A stretch of DNA of 33,433 nt from an uncultured Bacillota bacterium (lineage in GTDB: Bacteria > Bacillota_I > Bacilli_A > RF39 > UBA660). The notes beneath the pieces were generated by a model that did no database searches, was not told the origin of the DNA, and worked only from the letters and a program-made list of their open reading frames with translations. Each line of letters opens with the position of its first letter. Positions within the stretch are counted from its first letter, which is position 1. Positions 1 to 8,516 of the stretch are shown one piece after another. The stretch is taken from the NCBI GenBank assembly GCA_947650795.1, contig CANSWR010000013.1:1-33433 (forward strand), in the 5' to 3' direction. The position numbers and the translations under genes are program-made.

Positions 1-842
1 GATCTACCAACTCCTTCCAAAGTTTTTTCTTTTGGTTTATTAGGATTATAGGTTACAATTCCATATTTTGTATCAATATCATCTTTAGTAATAGGTGATT
101 TAGTTGAACTTTTATTAGAGGATATTGGTAATATTCTTATAATCTTTTCATCTTTTTTAGGGATAAATTCTCCAATAATATTGCCAGTTTCTTCATCAAC
201 TTTCTCATATATTTGATAAAATTTAGTTTTATAATATTCATTTAATCTATCTAAATATTCTTGTACTTGGCTATCAGTTATCTTGCCAGTACCTAAAATA
301 AATTCTTCTTTGCCATTTATTTCTACTGGCACAAGTACATCTAAAATGCCTTGTTCTGGTAATTTTAGTACCATATCTATAAAACTTCTTCTAAAGTTAA
401 TTTTCTCTACATGAAGTTCATTATTACTGTCTTTGGTTATAATAACTGATTCTACTAATTTAGAAATAAATTCTTGTTTTTCTTCTTTAGATTTGCTTGC
501 CCAAGCGGTTTTAACAACACTATTTAAAGTATCAAGCCTAATCATTGTTTCTCGTTCAATATCACGATCTGCCATTAATTGTTGAGGACTAAAAGTCATA
601 TTATCTAAATCAAGATTTTCATTTTTCTTTTGTTCTAAAATTTCTAATTTTTCTTCAATTAGTTTATAATCTTCTAAAAAATTTTCTATTTCAACAATGC
701 CACTCATATATGCTTTTTTAATACGTTCTTTTTGTTTTTCTAGGGTGTTAATCTCTTTATCTATGTCATTAGTTTTTGTTGATTTATGGTCTGCTAAAAC
801 AGGCAAGAAATACTTTTTAACTGCCATATCATACTCAACCAT
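1..842 (-). pseudogene. C-terminal part of a large serine recombinase, out of frame with its N-terminal part; runs off the left edge
   Basis: An open minus-strand frame runs from an ATG at 840-842 to the window edge with no stop. It overlaps the end of the recombinase ORF at 844-1821 but lies in another frame. The translation begins MVEYDMAVKKYFLPVLADH and continues with a charged helical stretch and then a beta-rich tail. This is the usual layout of the coiled coil and C-terminal domain that follow the zinc ribbon in large serine recombinases. It continues logically from the upstream ORF (EELLSNL joined to YDMVEYD), so one or two bases have been lost or gained at about 842-848. No ribosome binding site precedes the ATG, so independent translation is unlikely. 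The true C-terminus is outside the window. Confidence 0.72.
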
Positions 843-843
843 A

Positions 844-1842
<999 letters not shown>

Positions 1843-1874
1843 CTAGATATAATCAATTTTGATTACAAAATAAA

Positions 1875-1894
1875 TACCAATATCACTATTGGTA
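1875..1894. repeat. Perfect hairpin between recombinase remnant and IS91-type transposase
   Basis: Arms TACCAATA (1875-1882) and TATTGGTA (1887-1894) are exact complements around a TCAC loop. The hairpin sits in the 156 bp gap between the divergent serine recombinase remnant and the HUH transposase. It could be a subterminal hairpin of the IS91-type element, since HUH transposases recognise hairpins, or a regulatory palindrome. The element end has not been defined. Confidence 0.5.
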
Positions 1895-1934
1895 CACAGT
1901 TAGAATCAAAAAATAATGAAATAAATTTCATTAG

Positions 1935-1971
1935 CCAAACTCTTTGAGTTTGGTTTTCTTTAGTTTATAAT
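1935..1971 (+). promoter_or_regulatory. Hairpin overlapping a promoter that gives a nearly leaderless transposase mRNA
   Basis: A perfect hairpin has arms CCAAACTC (1935-1942) and GAGTTTGG (1946-1953). Overlapping it are a -35 like TTGAGT (1944-1949), a 16-base spacer and a consensus -10 TATAAT (1966-1971). The transposase ATG is at 1978, six bases after the -10, so transcription would start at or beside the start codon. No Shine-Dalgarno sequence is present. The hairpin could keep transposase expression low or be a recognition site for it. Confidence 0.5.
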
Positions 1972-1977
1972 ATAAAT

Positions 1978-3138
1978 ATGATAATAAATGAGTTCAACAC
2001 ACAAAAAGATTTATTCGATTTTTATCCCAAAGATAAATATTTTAAACTTCGAGATATTTTCAATGATTATTGGGATGATTTTTTAGTCTTTGCTGTTAAT
2101 AGAAATCTTACTATTAGACCAATTGTTAAACATGAGGTTGAAAAAATGATGATTTGTAAAACTCCCTATCTTGGTTACTCTTTCTATCATTGTCCTCATT
2201 GTGATAATCATATTCATGTTTATAACACTTGCAAATCTAGATTTTGTAACTCTTGTGGTGTTAAATATGCTAAAGCTCGTTCTTTAGCTATTGAATCTAA
2301 ACTTATTAATTGTAATCACAGACATCTTGTCTTCACTATTTCAGATATCCTTTGGCCTTTATTTCTTGAGAAAAGATCTCGTCTCAATTTTATGTTTGAT
2401 GCTGTAAATTTGACCTTATCTTCTTGGTTTAAAGAAATGTATAAAAAAGAAAAATATAAACCTGGCTTTATTCTAACTCTCCATACATTTGGTAGAGATG
2501 ATAAATGGAATGTTCATATTCATTGTTTATATTCAGAAATTGCTCTAGGTAATAACTCTTCTAAAAAATTTGACTTTATTCCTTTTGATATGCTTCGTAA
2601 ACGTTTTCAAAAAATTCTTTTGGATTTATTAGAAAAAGACATTGGTAAAGAAAAATTTAGACCTATTAAAAATAAAGTATATTACAAATCTTATAATGGT
2701 TTTTATGTAAGAGCTAAAAAGAATGAATTTCCTAATTCTAGAAAAGCTATTTCTTATATTTTAAGATATTGTGGTAGACCTTGCTTTGCAGAATATCGTA
2801 TAATAGATATAGACGACGAGGATTATATATCTTTTTGGTACCAAAGACATGAAGATGATAAATTCGTTGTAGAAAAAATTCACATATTTGAATTTATTGC
2901 TAGAATCATTAGACATATTCCAGAAAAAGGTTTTAAAACTATTAGATATTATGGTATCTATGCTTCAAAATCTCATAAACTTTATAATACTTGTAGATTG
3001 CTAATAGATAAAGCTAAAGTACCATTTTATAAATCTTTACTTAAATGGAGAAATTTCATTTATACTACTTTTAAACATGATCCTTTAAAATGTCCTAATT
3101 GTGATTCTACTATGACTTTTGAATATGCTTTTACTTAA
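1978..3138 (+). CDS. IS91-type HUH (rolling-circle) transposase
   Basis: The 386-residue protein has an N-terminal zinc-binding domain (C72, C75, C90 and C93 within HCPHCDNH ... RFCNSCG, as in PF14319). An HUH motif follows (NVHIHCLY, His180 and His182), then a Y2_Tnp-type tyrosine region YILRYCGRP. Tyr260 and Tyr264 are spaced by three residues, as in IS91's catalytic pair. The C-terminus carries another CPNC knuckle. IS91 enzymes nick one strand, bind the 5' end covalently and move by rolling circle, often carrying flanking genes. The length is near the family norm and the reading frame is intact. The start is the ATG directly after a TATAAT -10, with no Shine-Dalgarno. It overlaps nothing upstream and is followed 10 bases later by a small zinc-ribbon ORF. 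It is probably the most recently active mobile gene in this window. Confidence 0.85.
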   Translation: MIINEFNTQKDLFDFYPKDKYFKLRDIFNDYWDDFLVFAVNRNLTIRPIVKHEVEKMMICKTPYLGYSFYHCPHCDNHIHVYNTCKSRFCNSCGVKYAKARSLAIESKLINCNHRHLVFTISDILWPLFLEKRSRLNFMFDAVNLTLSSWFKEMYKKEKYKPGFILTLHTFGRDDKWNVHIHCLYSEIALGNNSSKKFDFIPFDMLRKRFQKILLDLLEKDIGKEKFRPIKNKVYYKSYNGFYVRAKKNEFPNSRKAISYILRYCGRPCFAEYRIIDIDDEDYISFWYQRHEDDKFVVEKIHIFEFIARIIRHIPEKGFKTIRYYGIYASKSHKLYNTCRLLIDKAKVPFYKSLLKWRNFIYTTFKHDPLKCPNCDSTMTFEYAFT

Positions 3139-3148
3139 AGGAGTCAAT

Positions 3149-3370
3149 ATGCAAAGTAAAAAACCAAAAGAAATCGAATTTATTTGTACAAGATGCAAAA
3201 CTATAGAAAGGATACCTACTGAAATTGTAGAAATGTTAGACAGAGCAGATCAAATAGGAGTTGATACTTCTGTCCCTCCAAGATTTGATTGTGAGAAATG
3301 TCCAGGTAAAATGGAGCCAATTCATTATGTAGGAGTTAATGGTAAAGTTTACAAATATAAAGAAAAATAA
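3149..3370 (+). CDS. Small double-CxxC zinc-ribbon protein downstream of the transposase
   Basis: This is a 73-residue protein. I chose the ATG at 3149 because AAAGGAG (3137-3143) lies just upstream, whereas an earlier in-frame ATG at 3119 is inside the transposase gene. CTRC (Cys13, Cys16) and CEKC (Cys48, Cys51) form a likely four-cysteine zinc site. The ribosome binding site overlaps the transposase stop codon, so the two genes are probably translated as a coupled pair, and a strong terminator follows. The function is unknown. The position suggests either an accessory protein of the IS91-type element or a passenger gene. Confidence 0.7.
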   Translation: MQSKKPKEIEFICTRCKTIERIPTEIVEMLDRADQIGVDTSVPPRFDCEKCPGKMEPIHYVGVNGKVYKYKEK

Positions 3371-3383
3371 ATTCAATCTAATG

Positions 3384-3416
3384 ATTGGGTATGTTTTCAC
3401 ATACCCAATTTTTATT
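3384..3416 (+). terminator. Rho-independent terminator after the transposase/zinc-ribbon pair
   Basis: An 11 bp perfect stem (ATTGGGTATGT at 3384-3394 with ACATACCCAAT at 3399-3409) has a TTTC loop and is followed by TTTTTATTTT. It lies 14 bases after the stop of the zinc-ribbon ORF. Confidence 0.85.
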
Positions 3417-3473
3417 TTACAAACATATTTTCGTCAATTCTCTCATAGGATGAAATTTCCTATAAGACAAGAA

Positions 3474-3519
3474 AAAGTCCATATTGATAAATTAGATATA
3501 ACTTTATCATTAGGACTTT
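3474..3519. repeat. Imperfect inverted repeat, possible element end
   Basis: The left arm (3474-3491, starting AAAGTCC) pairs with the right arm (3503-3519, ending GGACTTT) with a few mismatches around an 11-base loop. It lies between the IS91-type terminator and the HD gene. It may be the hairpin end of the IS or a relic. No coding capacity is seen here. Confidence 0.4.
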
Positions 3520-3557
3520 AAATAGCATATTTCAAATTTAAACAATAATTGTTGAAT

Positions 3558-3592
3558 AAAGATAGCTTAACAACGCGAGCTATCTTTTTGTA
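3558..3592 (+). terminator. Terminator facing the 3' end of the HD gene
   Basis: A perfect 10 bp stem (AAAGATAGCT at 3558-3567 with AGCTATCTTT at 3578-3587) has a 10-base loop and a T-rich tail on the plus strand. It overlaps the stop codon of the minus-strand HD gene. The tail on the minus strand is weaker, so its main effect is probably on plus-strand transcripts. Confidence 0.6.
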
Positions 3593-4257
3593 TATTTCTT
3601 TAAATAATCTGTCCATTCTGGAACTTTTTCTTCATCAAATAAATGATATAAAAAGTCTACAATAATTTGATGCCTATTTTTAGCTTCTTCTTTTCCAGAT
3701 TCTGTTAACATTAGATCTTTAAGTTTTAATATTTTTTCAAACAAATGGCAAACACTACTATCAGCACATTTACTTGTATATTTTTCTGCTGTCATATCTT
3801 CAATTGGAAATATATTTTTATTGAAAAATGGTTTTCCATTCTTCATACTATAAGTATAAACCCTGATGATTCCATTAGCACCTAACGCATCGCACATATC
3901 TGCATCGGATACAATTTTTCCTTCAAGTGTTGTTGGAATACAACCTTTTAATCTTTTACTATAACCAATGTTATTAAGCGCAAAACAAACCTGTTCTTGT
4001 GTACTTTCATCTACATTGCATTCTCTCATAATTCTTTTAGCATTTGTTAAATTTTCAGCATTATCCATACCAAATAATTTATAATCATCTACATCATGAA
4101 GTAATGCAATTAGAGATACAATAATTTCATTTCCAGCTTCTTTTTCTGCAAATTTTAAAGATAAGTCTAAAACTCTATTTATATGTTCCATTCCATGACC
4201 AGAATTATCCTTATTCAATAGTTCATTTACTTTTTCTTTAACTTGTTCTATCATCAT
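3580..4257 (-). CDS. HD-domain metal-dependent phosphohydrolase
   Basis: The 225-residue protein shows the HD-superfamily pattern H...HD...D: His25 (SGHGMEHINR), His54-Asp55 (ALLHDVDD) and Asp118 (IVSDADMCDALGANG). This order and spacing, with DxDxxDALG, resembles YedJ-like HD hydrolases, which bind divalent metal and cleave phosphomonoester or phosphodiester bonds. The substrate cannot be read from sequence; nucleotides are typical. The start ATG at 4255-4257 overlaps the stop of the upstream glycosylase gene by four bases (ATGA), and AAGGAGG lies just before it, so the two genes are translationally coupled. The frame is intact. The pair lies between an IS91-type element and a dead serine recombinase, which suggests acquired cargo. 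A general nucleotide house-cleaning role is the conservative alternative. Confidence 0.8.
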   Translation of the reverse strand: MMIEQVKEKVNELLNKDNSGHGMEHINRVLDLSLKFAEKEAGNEIIVSLIALLHDVDDYKLFGMDNAENLTNAKRIMRECNVDESTQEQVCFALNNIGYSKRLKGCIPTTLEGKIVSDADMCDALGANGIIRVYTYSMKNGKPFFNKNIFPIEDMTAEKYTSKCADSSVCHLFEKILKLKDLMLTESGKEEAKNRHQIIVDFLYHLFDEEKVPEWTDYLKKYTKR

Positions 4258-5000
4258 CTAACCTCCTTAAAGCCATTTCGACTCCATAACCAAAGCGGTG
4301 TATGAATATCAATAGGCTTATATTTTGTATCTTTCAACAATTCTTGCCACTTATCTATAACAATCTGTTGTACATTGCTCGAATTAAACTCCTCATCTGT
4401 AATTAAACCTAGTTTGTGTGTTGCTTTGCACACATGAGTATCTGGAGCAACAGTTAAATTTTCAACATCTTTATACCTTTTATCAGTATATTGATAAATT
4501 ACATATAACCAATAATTGCATATCTTTGTTCCAGATAAATATGGGAATTTCTTTTTATTATCTTTTTGTATAAAATTTCTAATCTTATCTACATTGTTAT
4601 CTAGTATATTAAATAAATTTCTTATATCACCATCAAATAATTCTATAAAAGTATTACAAAGCGATAACCAAATTTCAGTTTGTTTTTGCTTTTGTAACGC
4701 AACTTTATATTTAGTTAAGGCATACTGTACTTCTTCAAATGATTTTTCTAGACATATTTTAGGATTAAAAACAAATCTTGTTTCAGAATCTTCATAAGTT
4801 TTTAATGCATTCTCCCAAAGCGTGTAAGAATTTCTTTGATAATTTAATGACATTGGTAAAGTAAAATATAAATAATTCTCTAAACTTTCTTTTTCAAAAT
4901 GTGGATTAGCATCTTCAGGCATTACTTCACCACCAAGTTCTCCGTTTTTATACATTATCATAAGTTTATCGACTTTGTTTAATATTTCATTTTTATTCAT
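4254..5000 (-). CDS. Putative HhH-GPD (EndoIII-like) DNA glycosylase/lyase
   Basis: The 248-residue protein starts at the ATG at 4998-5000, preceded by AGGTGG; GTG codons just upstream lie inside this ribosome binding site. Residues around 155-166 (YLSGTKICNYWL) align with the helix-hairpin-helix of endonuclease III (GxGxKTAN): Lys159 falls where the lyase Lys sits, and Asn is conserved. TVAPDTHVCKATHKLGL corresponds to the VDTHVxRVxxRLGL segment, placing the catalytic Asp at 187. No four-cysteine iron-sulfur motif is present at the C-terminus, unlike classic Nth. I therefore infer a divergent bifunctional base-excision enzyme of unknown lesion. It shares a four-base overlap with the downstream HD gene. 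A TATAAT lies about 16 bases before the ATG, implying a very short leader. Other HhH proteins without glycosylase activity remain possible. Confidence 0.6.
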   Translation of the reverse strand: MNKNEILNKVDKLMIMYKNGELGGEVMPEDANPHFEKESLENYLYFTLPMSLNYQRNSYTLWENALKTYEDSETRFVFNPKICLEKSFEEVQYALTKYKVALQKQKQTEIWLSLCNTFIELFDGDIRNLFNILDNNVDKIRNFIQKDNKKKFPYLSGTKICNYWLYVIYQYTDKRYKDVENLTVAPDTHVCKATHKLGLITDEEFNSSNVQQIVIDKWQELLKDTKYKPIDIHTPLWLWSRNGFKEVR

Positions 5001-5817
5001 TGCTACCACCACCTATATTATACTATAAAAATGTCATTTTTTCCCATTCAATTTAAGTAATCCAAAAATATCTAGGTTATATAATGATTTGAAACAAATC
5101 TAAGTATTTAGTCATATAACTATGCTATAAATAAGAAAAAACTGATTTTTGATTCGACATTTTTTCCAACAAAATATCAGACATTTTATCCTTATTGACT
5201 ATAAATATTTAAGTGATACAATATAGTAGAATATGAAATGATTGTATCTCAAGGTGCTATTTTTAATGTAAGTAGTGCTTTTTTCATATTCAAATATCTA
5301 CATCTTCATCAGTAATTTTCTTCAAAAGTATGGTCATACTTACGGCCATAAAATTGTTAAAAATTCTAAAAATTATGGCTGAAAATTTGATAAAATCACA
5401 TTAAAAAATCGTGTACATTTGTTAAACACCTTTTGGAAAGTCTTTATTTATAAGGGTTTTAGAAAATAGTAAAGTTAACGATTGTATAACAAATCTCTCA
5501 AATGTAAACACTTGTGTTTTCTAAAGCACCTTATGAAATAAGGGAAAACTAGCCACTGGCTAGTTGTTTGTAAACAGGTTTATCCTGCTTTTCTTTTGTT
5601 GTGATTATTTTAGAAAAAGTGAGTTTTTAATGGCCATAAGTATGACTATTATTTTTCCTATTTTTATAATTTTGATAGCTATTGTTTAGTTATCTTTTTT
5701 TGTTTGTAGGGCTGTATAAAATAAACAAGTGCGTTATAATTTTTTTTAAGATATTTTAAAGAAAGTTGGTGCATAACTATGATATGAATTGTTTAAGAAT
5801 TTAAAGGGGGAATATAA
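5001..5817. other. Gene-free 800 bp stretch with many inverted repeats
   Basis: I see no convincing gene on either strand between the glycosylase start and the small ORF at 5818. The stretch is AT-rich and contains the structured block annotated separately at 5326-5654. Near its right end, a TATAAT at 5735-5740 could serve the recombinase operon, though no clear -35 accompanies it. Regions beside serine integrase genes usually hold the attachment site, so att sequence may lie here. Confidence 0.5.
5326..5654. repeat. 330 bp block bounded by inverted repeats, with nested internal hairpins (MITE-like or origin-like)
   Basis: The outer arms at 5330-5349 and 5630-5649 are inverted copies matching at 18 of 20 positions (right arm ATGGCCATAAGTATGACTAT), with looser similarity outside. 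Inside, 5442-5469 and 5514-5543 form an imperfect inverted repeat of about 28 bp (TTTAGAAAA with TTTTCTAAA as core). CCTTAT-GAA-ATAAGG (5529-5543) and AACTAGCC-ACT-GGCTAGTT (5547-5565) are perfect hairpins, followed by CAGG-TTTAT-CCTG near a T-rich tract. There is no ORF. Possible identities are a non-autonomous mobile unit, a recombinase attachment region, a single-strand origin or a structured RNA. Confidence 0.5.
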
Positions 5818-6003
5818 ATGCCAGAAAGAAGTGATAAAAAATTAGAACATTTAAAATCTTATGTAGTAGAAATTGCTATGTTAGAATTTATCAAAGATAA
5901 TAATTTAATTGATAATAAAGAATACAAAAAAATTAAAAATAAAATCGAAAATGAATATGCAAAATATAACAGATTAAACAATTCAGAATATAGTTTTGCA
6001 TGA
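5818..6003 (+). CDS. Small charged helical protein upstream of the serine recombinase
   Basis: The 61-residue protein starts at ATG 5818 behind AAAGGGGG (5803-5810). It is helical and highly charged, with an IDNKEYKKIKNKIENEY segment like the short C-terminal SHOCT-type helix pair. Small ORFs of this kind often precede recombinase genes in Firmicute integrative elements, possibly as accessory or directionality proteins, but I cannot assign a function. It is 50 bases upstream of the recombinase start and reads in the same direction, so they are probably co-transcribed. Confidence 0.6.
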   Translation: MPERSDKKLEHLKSYVVEIAMLEFIKDNNLIDNKEYKKIKNKIENEYAKYNRLNNSEYSFA

Positions 6004-6053
6004 TAAAAAATATTTGAAATATGCTATTATTCAACAATTATGGAAAGGAATAA

Positions 6054-7912
6054 ATGAATAATAAAAATGTTGAAGTAATAGCACCAACTTCTAAAACAAT
6101 GTGCTTAAAGAAAACTTTAGAAACAAAGCTAATCAAGGCTTGTGCTTATTGTAGAGTTTCCACAGATAACGAAGATCAGAAAACAAGTTATGATTCACAA
6201 CGAATCCATTATAAAAATATGATTGAAGAAAATTCTGATTGGGTATTTGTAGGAATCTATGCTGATGAAGGTATCACTGGTACACAGACTAAAAATAGAG
6301 AACAATTTAATCAAATGATGAATGATGCTTTAAATGGTAAAATTGATTTGATACTAGCGAAGTCTTATCAAGATTTGCTCGCAATACAGTTGATACTTTA
6401 AATTGTGTAAGGTTACTTCGTGAACATAATGTAGATGTATTTTTTGAAAAAGAAAATATCCATACTCTAGGTTTATCCAATGAATTGTTTTTAACTTTAT
6501 ATAGTGCTTTTGCCCAAGCAGAAAGTGAATCAATATCTGAAAATGTAAAAGCTGGTGTAAGAATGAAAATGAAACGTGGAGAATTGGTTGGTAAGTATGC
6601 ACCTTTTGGATATTTATATGACAAAGAAAAAGATATAATAATACCTGATGAAAGTAAGAAAGATATCGTTACTTATATTTTTGAAGAATACTCAAAAGGT
6701 GTAGGTTTCAGAACAATAGCTCTTAATCTTAACAGTTTAGGAATACCTAGTCCATCTAATTTAAAATGGTGCCATGCGTCAGTACGAAGAATTATTGTAA
6801 ATGAAAAATATGTGGGAGATTTAAAAACTGGTAAATATTATACTGAAAATGTTTTAACTCATAAGAAAAAAGTTAATTATGGTGAGAAAGAACAATACTT
6901 TACTTCTAATCATCACGAACCGATTATCTCTCGTGAACTATGGGATAAATGCCAAGAAATACTAACTATCAGAAGTAAAATCATTAAACCAGATGGTAAT
7001 AGAGATAAGTTTAGTAGGAAATATCCTTTTAGTAGTAAAATCTTTTGTGGAATATGTGGAGAAAGGTTTATCAGACGTTCTTATAAAATCAGAAGTAATG
7101 GAAAAGAAGTTGCTTATTGGATATGTAGAAGTCATAGAAATAAAATTGAATGCTCAAATTTGATACACTATAAACAAGAAGAATTAGAAGATATATTTGT
7201 AATTGCTTATAACAAATTGTTTGAAAATAGTAATAAATACATCAACTCATTTATGAAAAAAGTAAATGAAGTCATCAGTGAAAATCAAGATTATAATAAT
7301 CAAAAGAAGATAAAAGAAGAAATATCAAAACTTGAAAATAAGTTATCTAATTTGATTGATTTACAACTTGATGGCTCTATTTCAAAAGAGATTTTAAATC
7401 AGAAAAATCAAGAGATTTCGAATAAAATCAAAGAGTACGAGCAACAACTAAAAGATAACGAAAATATAGAGATAACTAGAAAACAAAAACTAGAACAAAT
7501 TGATAAAATCTCTAATACTCTAAAACAATACAAAGGTCTTACTAAATTCAATGAAGAAGTATTTAATAGTATTGTTGATAAAATTATTATTGGAGAAAAG
7601 TCAAAAAATGGAGAAGAATTTTTTTACAAGATTAAATTCATTTTAAAAACTGGAGAATTAGTGAGTGAAAATCTACCGAATGGAAAATTAGATATTGGCA
7701 CAAGCTTTGGTAAATATGGCTTTACAATCACAAAGCGAGAGTTAGAGGAAAAAGAAGATAATGTGTCTGCCTATGTATTACAACGGCACACGAATATAAA
7801 CTGCTGCGATACTCCTTTCATTATCCATAATTATCATTCTCCTTTCTCATTTTTGAATAGTGAAAGGCACCAAAAAAGGTGTCACATAACAAGGACACCT
7901 AGAATATATTGA
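6054..7912 (+). pseudogene. Large serine recombinase inactivated by a single-base deletion
   Basis: Translation from ATG 6054 (GGAAAGGAATAA just upstream) gives a resolvase domain with AYCRVSTDNEDQ (Ser36 as nucleophile) and GIYADEGITGT, but it shifts frame after LILAKS at about 6365 and stops at 6401. The other frame resumes exactly where the family continues (SRFARNTVDTLN, then FAQAESESISENV) and is open to 7912. It holds a PF07508-type domain, a zinc ribbon (CGICGERF ... CRSHRNKIEC) and a coiled coil (near residues 235-350 of the downstream frame). Restoring one base in AAGTCT-TATCAAGA repairs the protein to about 620 residues, a normal length. An ORF beginning at TTG 6485 exists but lacks the catalytic Ser. 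The last ~16 codons cross a hairpin, so the natural C-terminus is uncertain. Confidence 0.85.
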
Positions 7913-7942
7913 TTAATTTACACGACAAAATAAATCAATATA
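7877..7942. repeat. Two inverted repeats at the end of the recombinase gene
   Basis: AGGTGTC (7877-7883) pairs with GACACCT (7894-7900). TATATTGATT (7905-7914) pairs exactly with AATCAATATA (7933-7942) around an 18-base spacer. The first lies in the last codons of the recombinase frame and the second directly follows its stop. They may be terminators of modest strength, or part of an attachment site, which for serine integrases is often an imperfect palindrome beside the gene. Confidence 0.4.
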
Positions 7943-7965
7943 ATAGGAGTATATAAACTCTCCAA

Positions 7966-8238
7966 TTAATGCCTTGCTATGTACTCTGATAATTCAGACA
8001 ATGGGATTTTATTCTTTAGATTCCCTATGTAAAAATGTTTTTCTTCATTGAAGAATAAGTATAACTTATCGTCAATAATAACTTTGTGTGACTCCACATA
8101 TGCGATATTCGTGTGTTCCACAATTCGTAAGCAACCCTCTATAATCTGATAGGATCGATTACTAAATTTGCAAGACCAATTAATTTTGACTTTGAGTTCA
8201 TCACTCATATTGATTTTCTTTTTTACGATATTAATCAT
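7966..8238 (-). CDS. Small protein of a family found twice in this mobile region
   Basis: The 90-residue protein starts at ATG 8236-8238 with AAAGGTG upstream. Its start, MINIVKKKINMSDELKVKI, resembles that of the small ORF at 12751-12900 (MINIIKQEIEMEESLKQRL), and both then carry a short aromatic/Cys segment, so they are paralogues from related elements. The predicted content is alternating charged and beta-prone sequence; no domain is recognised. Both copies sit on the minus strand just downstream of a terminator-like hairpin and close to recombinase or mobilisation genes. The function is unknown; a small regulatory protein of the mobile element is a reasonable guess. Confidence 0.6.
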   Translation of the reverse strand: MINIVKKKINMSDELKVKINWSCKFSNRSYQIIEGCLRIVEHTNIAYVESHKVIIDDKLYLFFNEEKHFYIGNLKNKIPLSELSEYIARH

Positions 8239-8276
8239 ATCACATCACACCTTTCTTGACTAGACTCTTTTAGTCG

Positions 8277-8307
8277 ACAAAAAAATCAATCATATTTCAG
8301 ATTGATT
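8277..8307 (-). terminator. Terminator-like hairpin upstream of the small ORF
   Basis: On the minus strand AATCAAT and ATTGATT (8301-8307 and 8284-8290) form a stem with a 10-base loop, followed by TTTTTTT. It sits about 45 bases upstream of the ATG of the small gene, so it either ends a transcript entering from the right or acts as an attenuator. A similar hairpin-plus-T-run precedes the paralogous ORF near 12900. Confidence 0.55.
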
Positions 8308-8317
8308 TAATCATTAA

Positions 8318-8334
8318 CGTCACTTGGTGTGACG
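8318..8334. repeat. Short hairpin in the 8239-8516 intergenic region
   Basis: CGTCAC (8318-8323) and GTGACG (8329-8334) are exact complements around a five-base loop. The rest of this 278 bp divergent gap holds the terminator above, a possible relic reading frame and the promoter of the radical SAM gene. Confidence 0.35.
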
Positions 8335-8457
8335 ATTTTAACTTTTGGAGCGCTTGAAGAAGATATTTACAACTTTTCACTCATAACGATTTGATACATA
8401 AAATATCAATCTCTAATAATATTTTAGCATAAAATCATAAAATTTGCATTTATAATA

Positions 8458-8507
8458 TTGTCTTTTTATAAATATTTGTGTAAAATAAATGATATTAATT
8501 AAGGAGG
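8458..8507 (+). promoter_or_regulatory. Promoter and ribosome binding site of the radical SAM gene
   Basis: A -35 like TTGTCT (8458-8463), a 17-base spacer and a -10 like TAAAAT (8481-8486) precede AAGGAGG (8501-8507), which lies nine bases before the ATG at 8517. The gene therefore seems to have its own promoter and a strong translation signal. Confidence 0.6.
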
Positions 8508-8516
8508 TTTTGATTA

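Larger units (their letters stand above)
1978..3519 (+). mobile_element. IS91-type insertion element (approximate extent)
   Basis: The element contains the HUH transposase, the coupled zinc-ribbon ORF, a terminator, and a further imperfect inverted repeat near 3474-3519. IS91-like elements have no long terminal inverted repeats and make no target duplication, so the ends cannot be fixed by eye. Candidate end structures are the hairpins at 1875-1953 on the left and 3474-3519 on the right. Confidence 0.5.

Noticed and set aside
3339..3521. 60-codon ORF over the terminator after the zinc-ribbon gene
   Set aside because: It spans the terminator and inverted repeat and has no ribosome binding site.
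6307..6624. Minus-strand ORFs opposite the frameshift region of the second recombinase
   Set aside because: They mirror the recombinase coding sequence and have no homology or start signal.
8307..8366. A 19-codon minus-strand frame (ISSSSAPKVKIVTPSDVND) that looks like the C-terminus of a protein
   Set aside because: It follows a stop codon directly, has no start and no recognisable family. It could be the cut 3' end of a host gene but cannot be supported.
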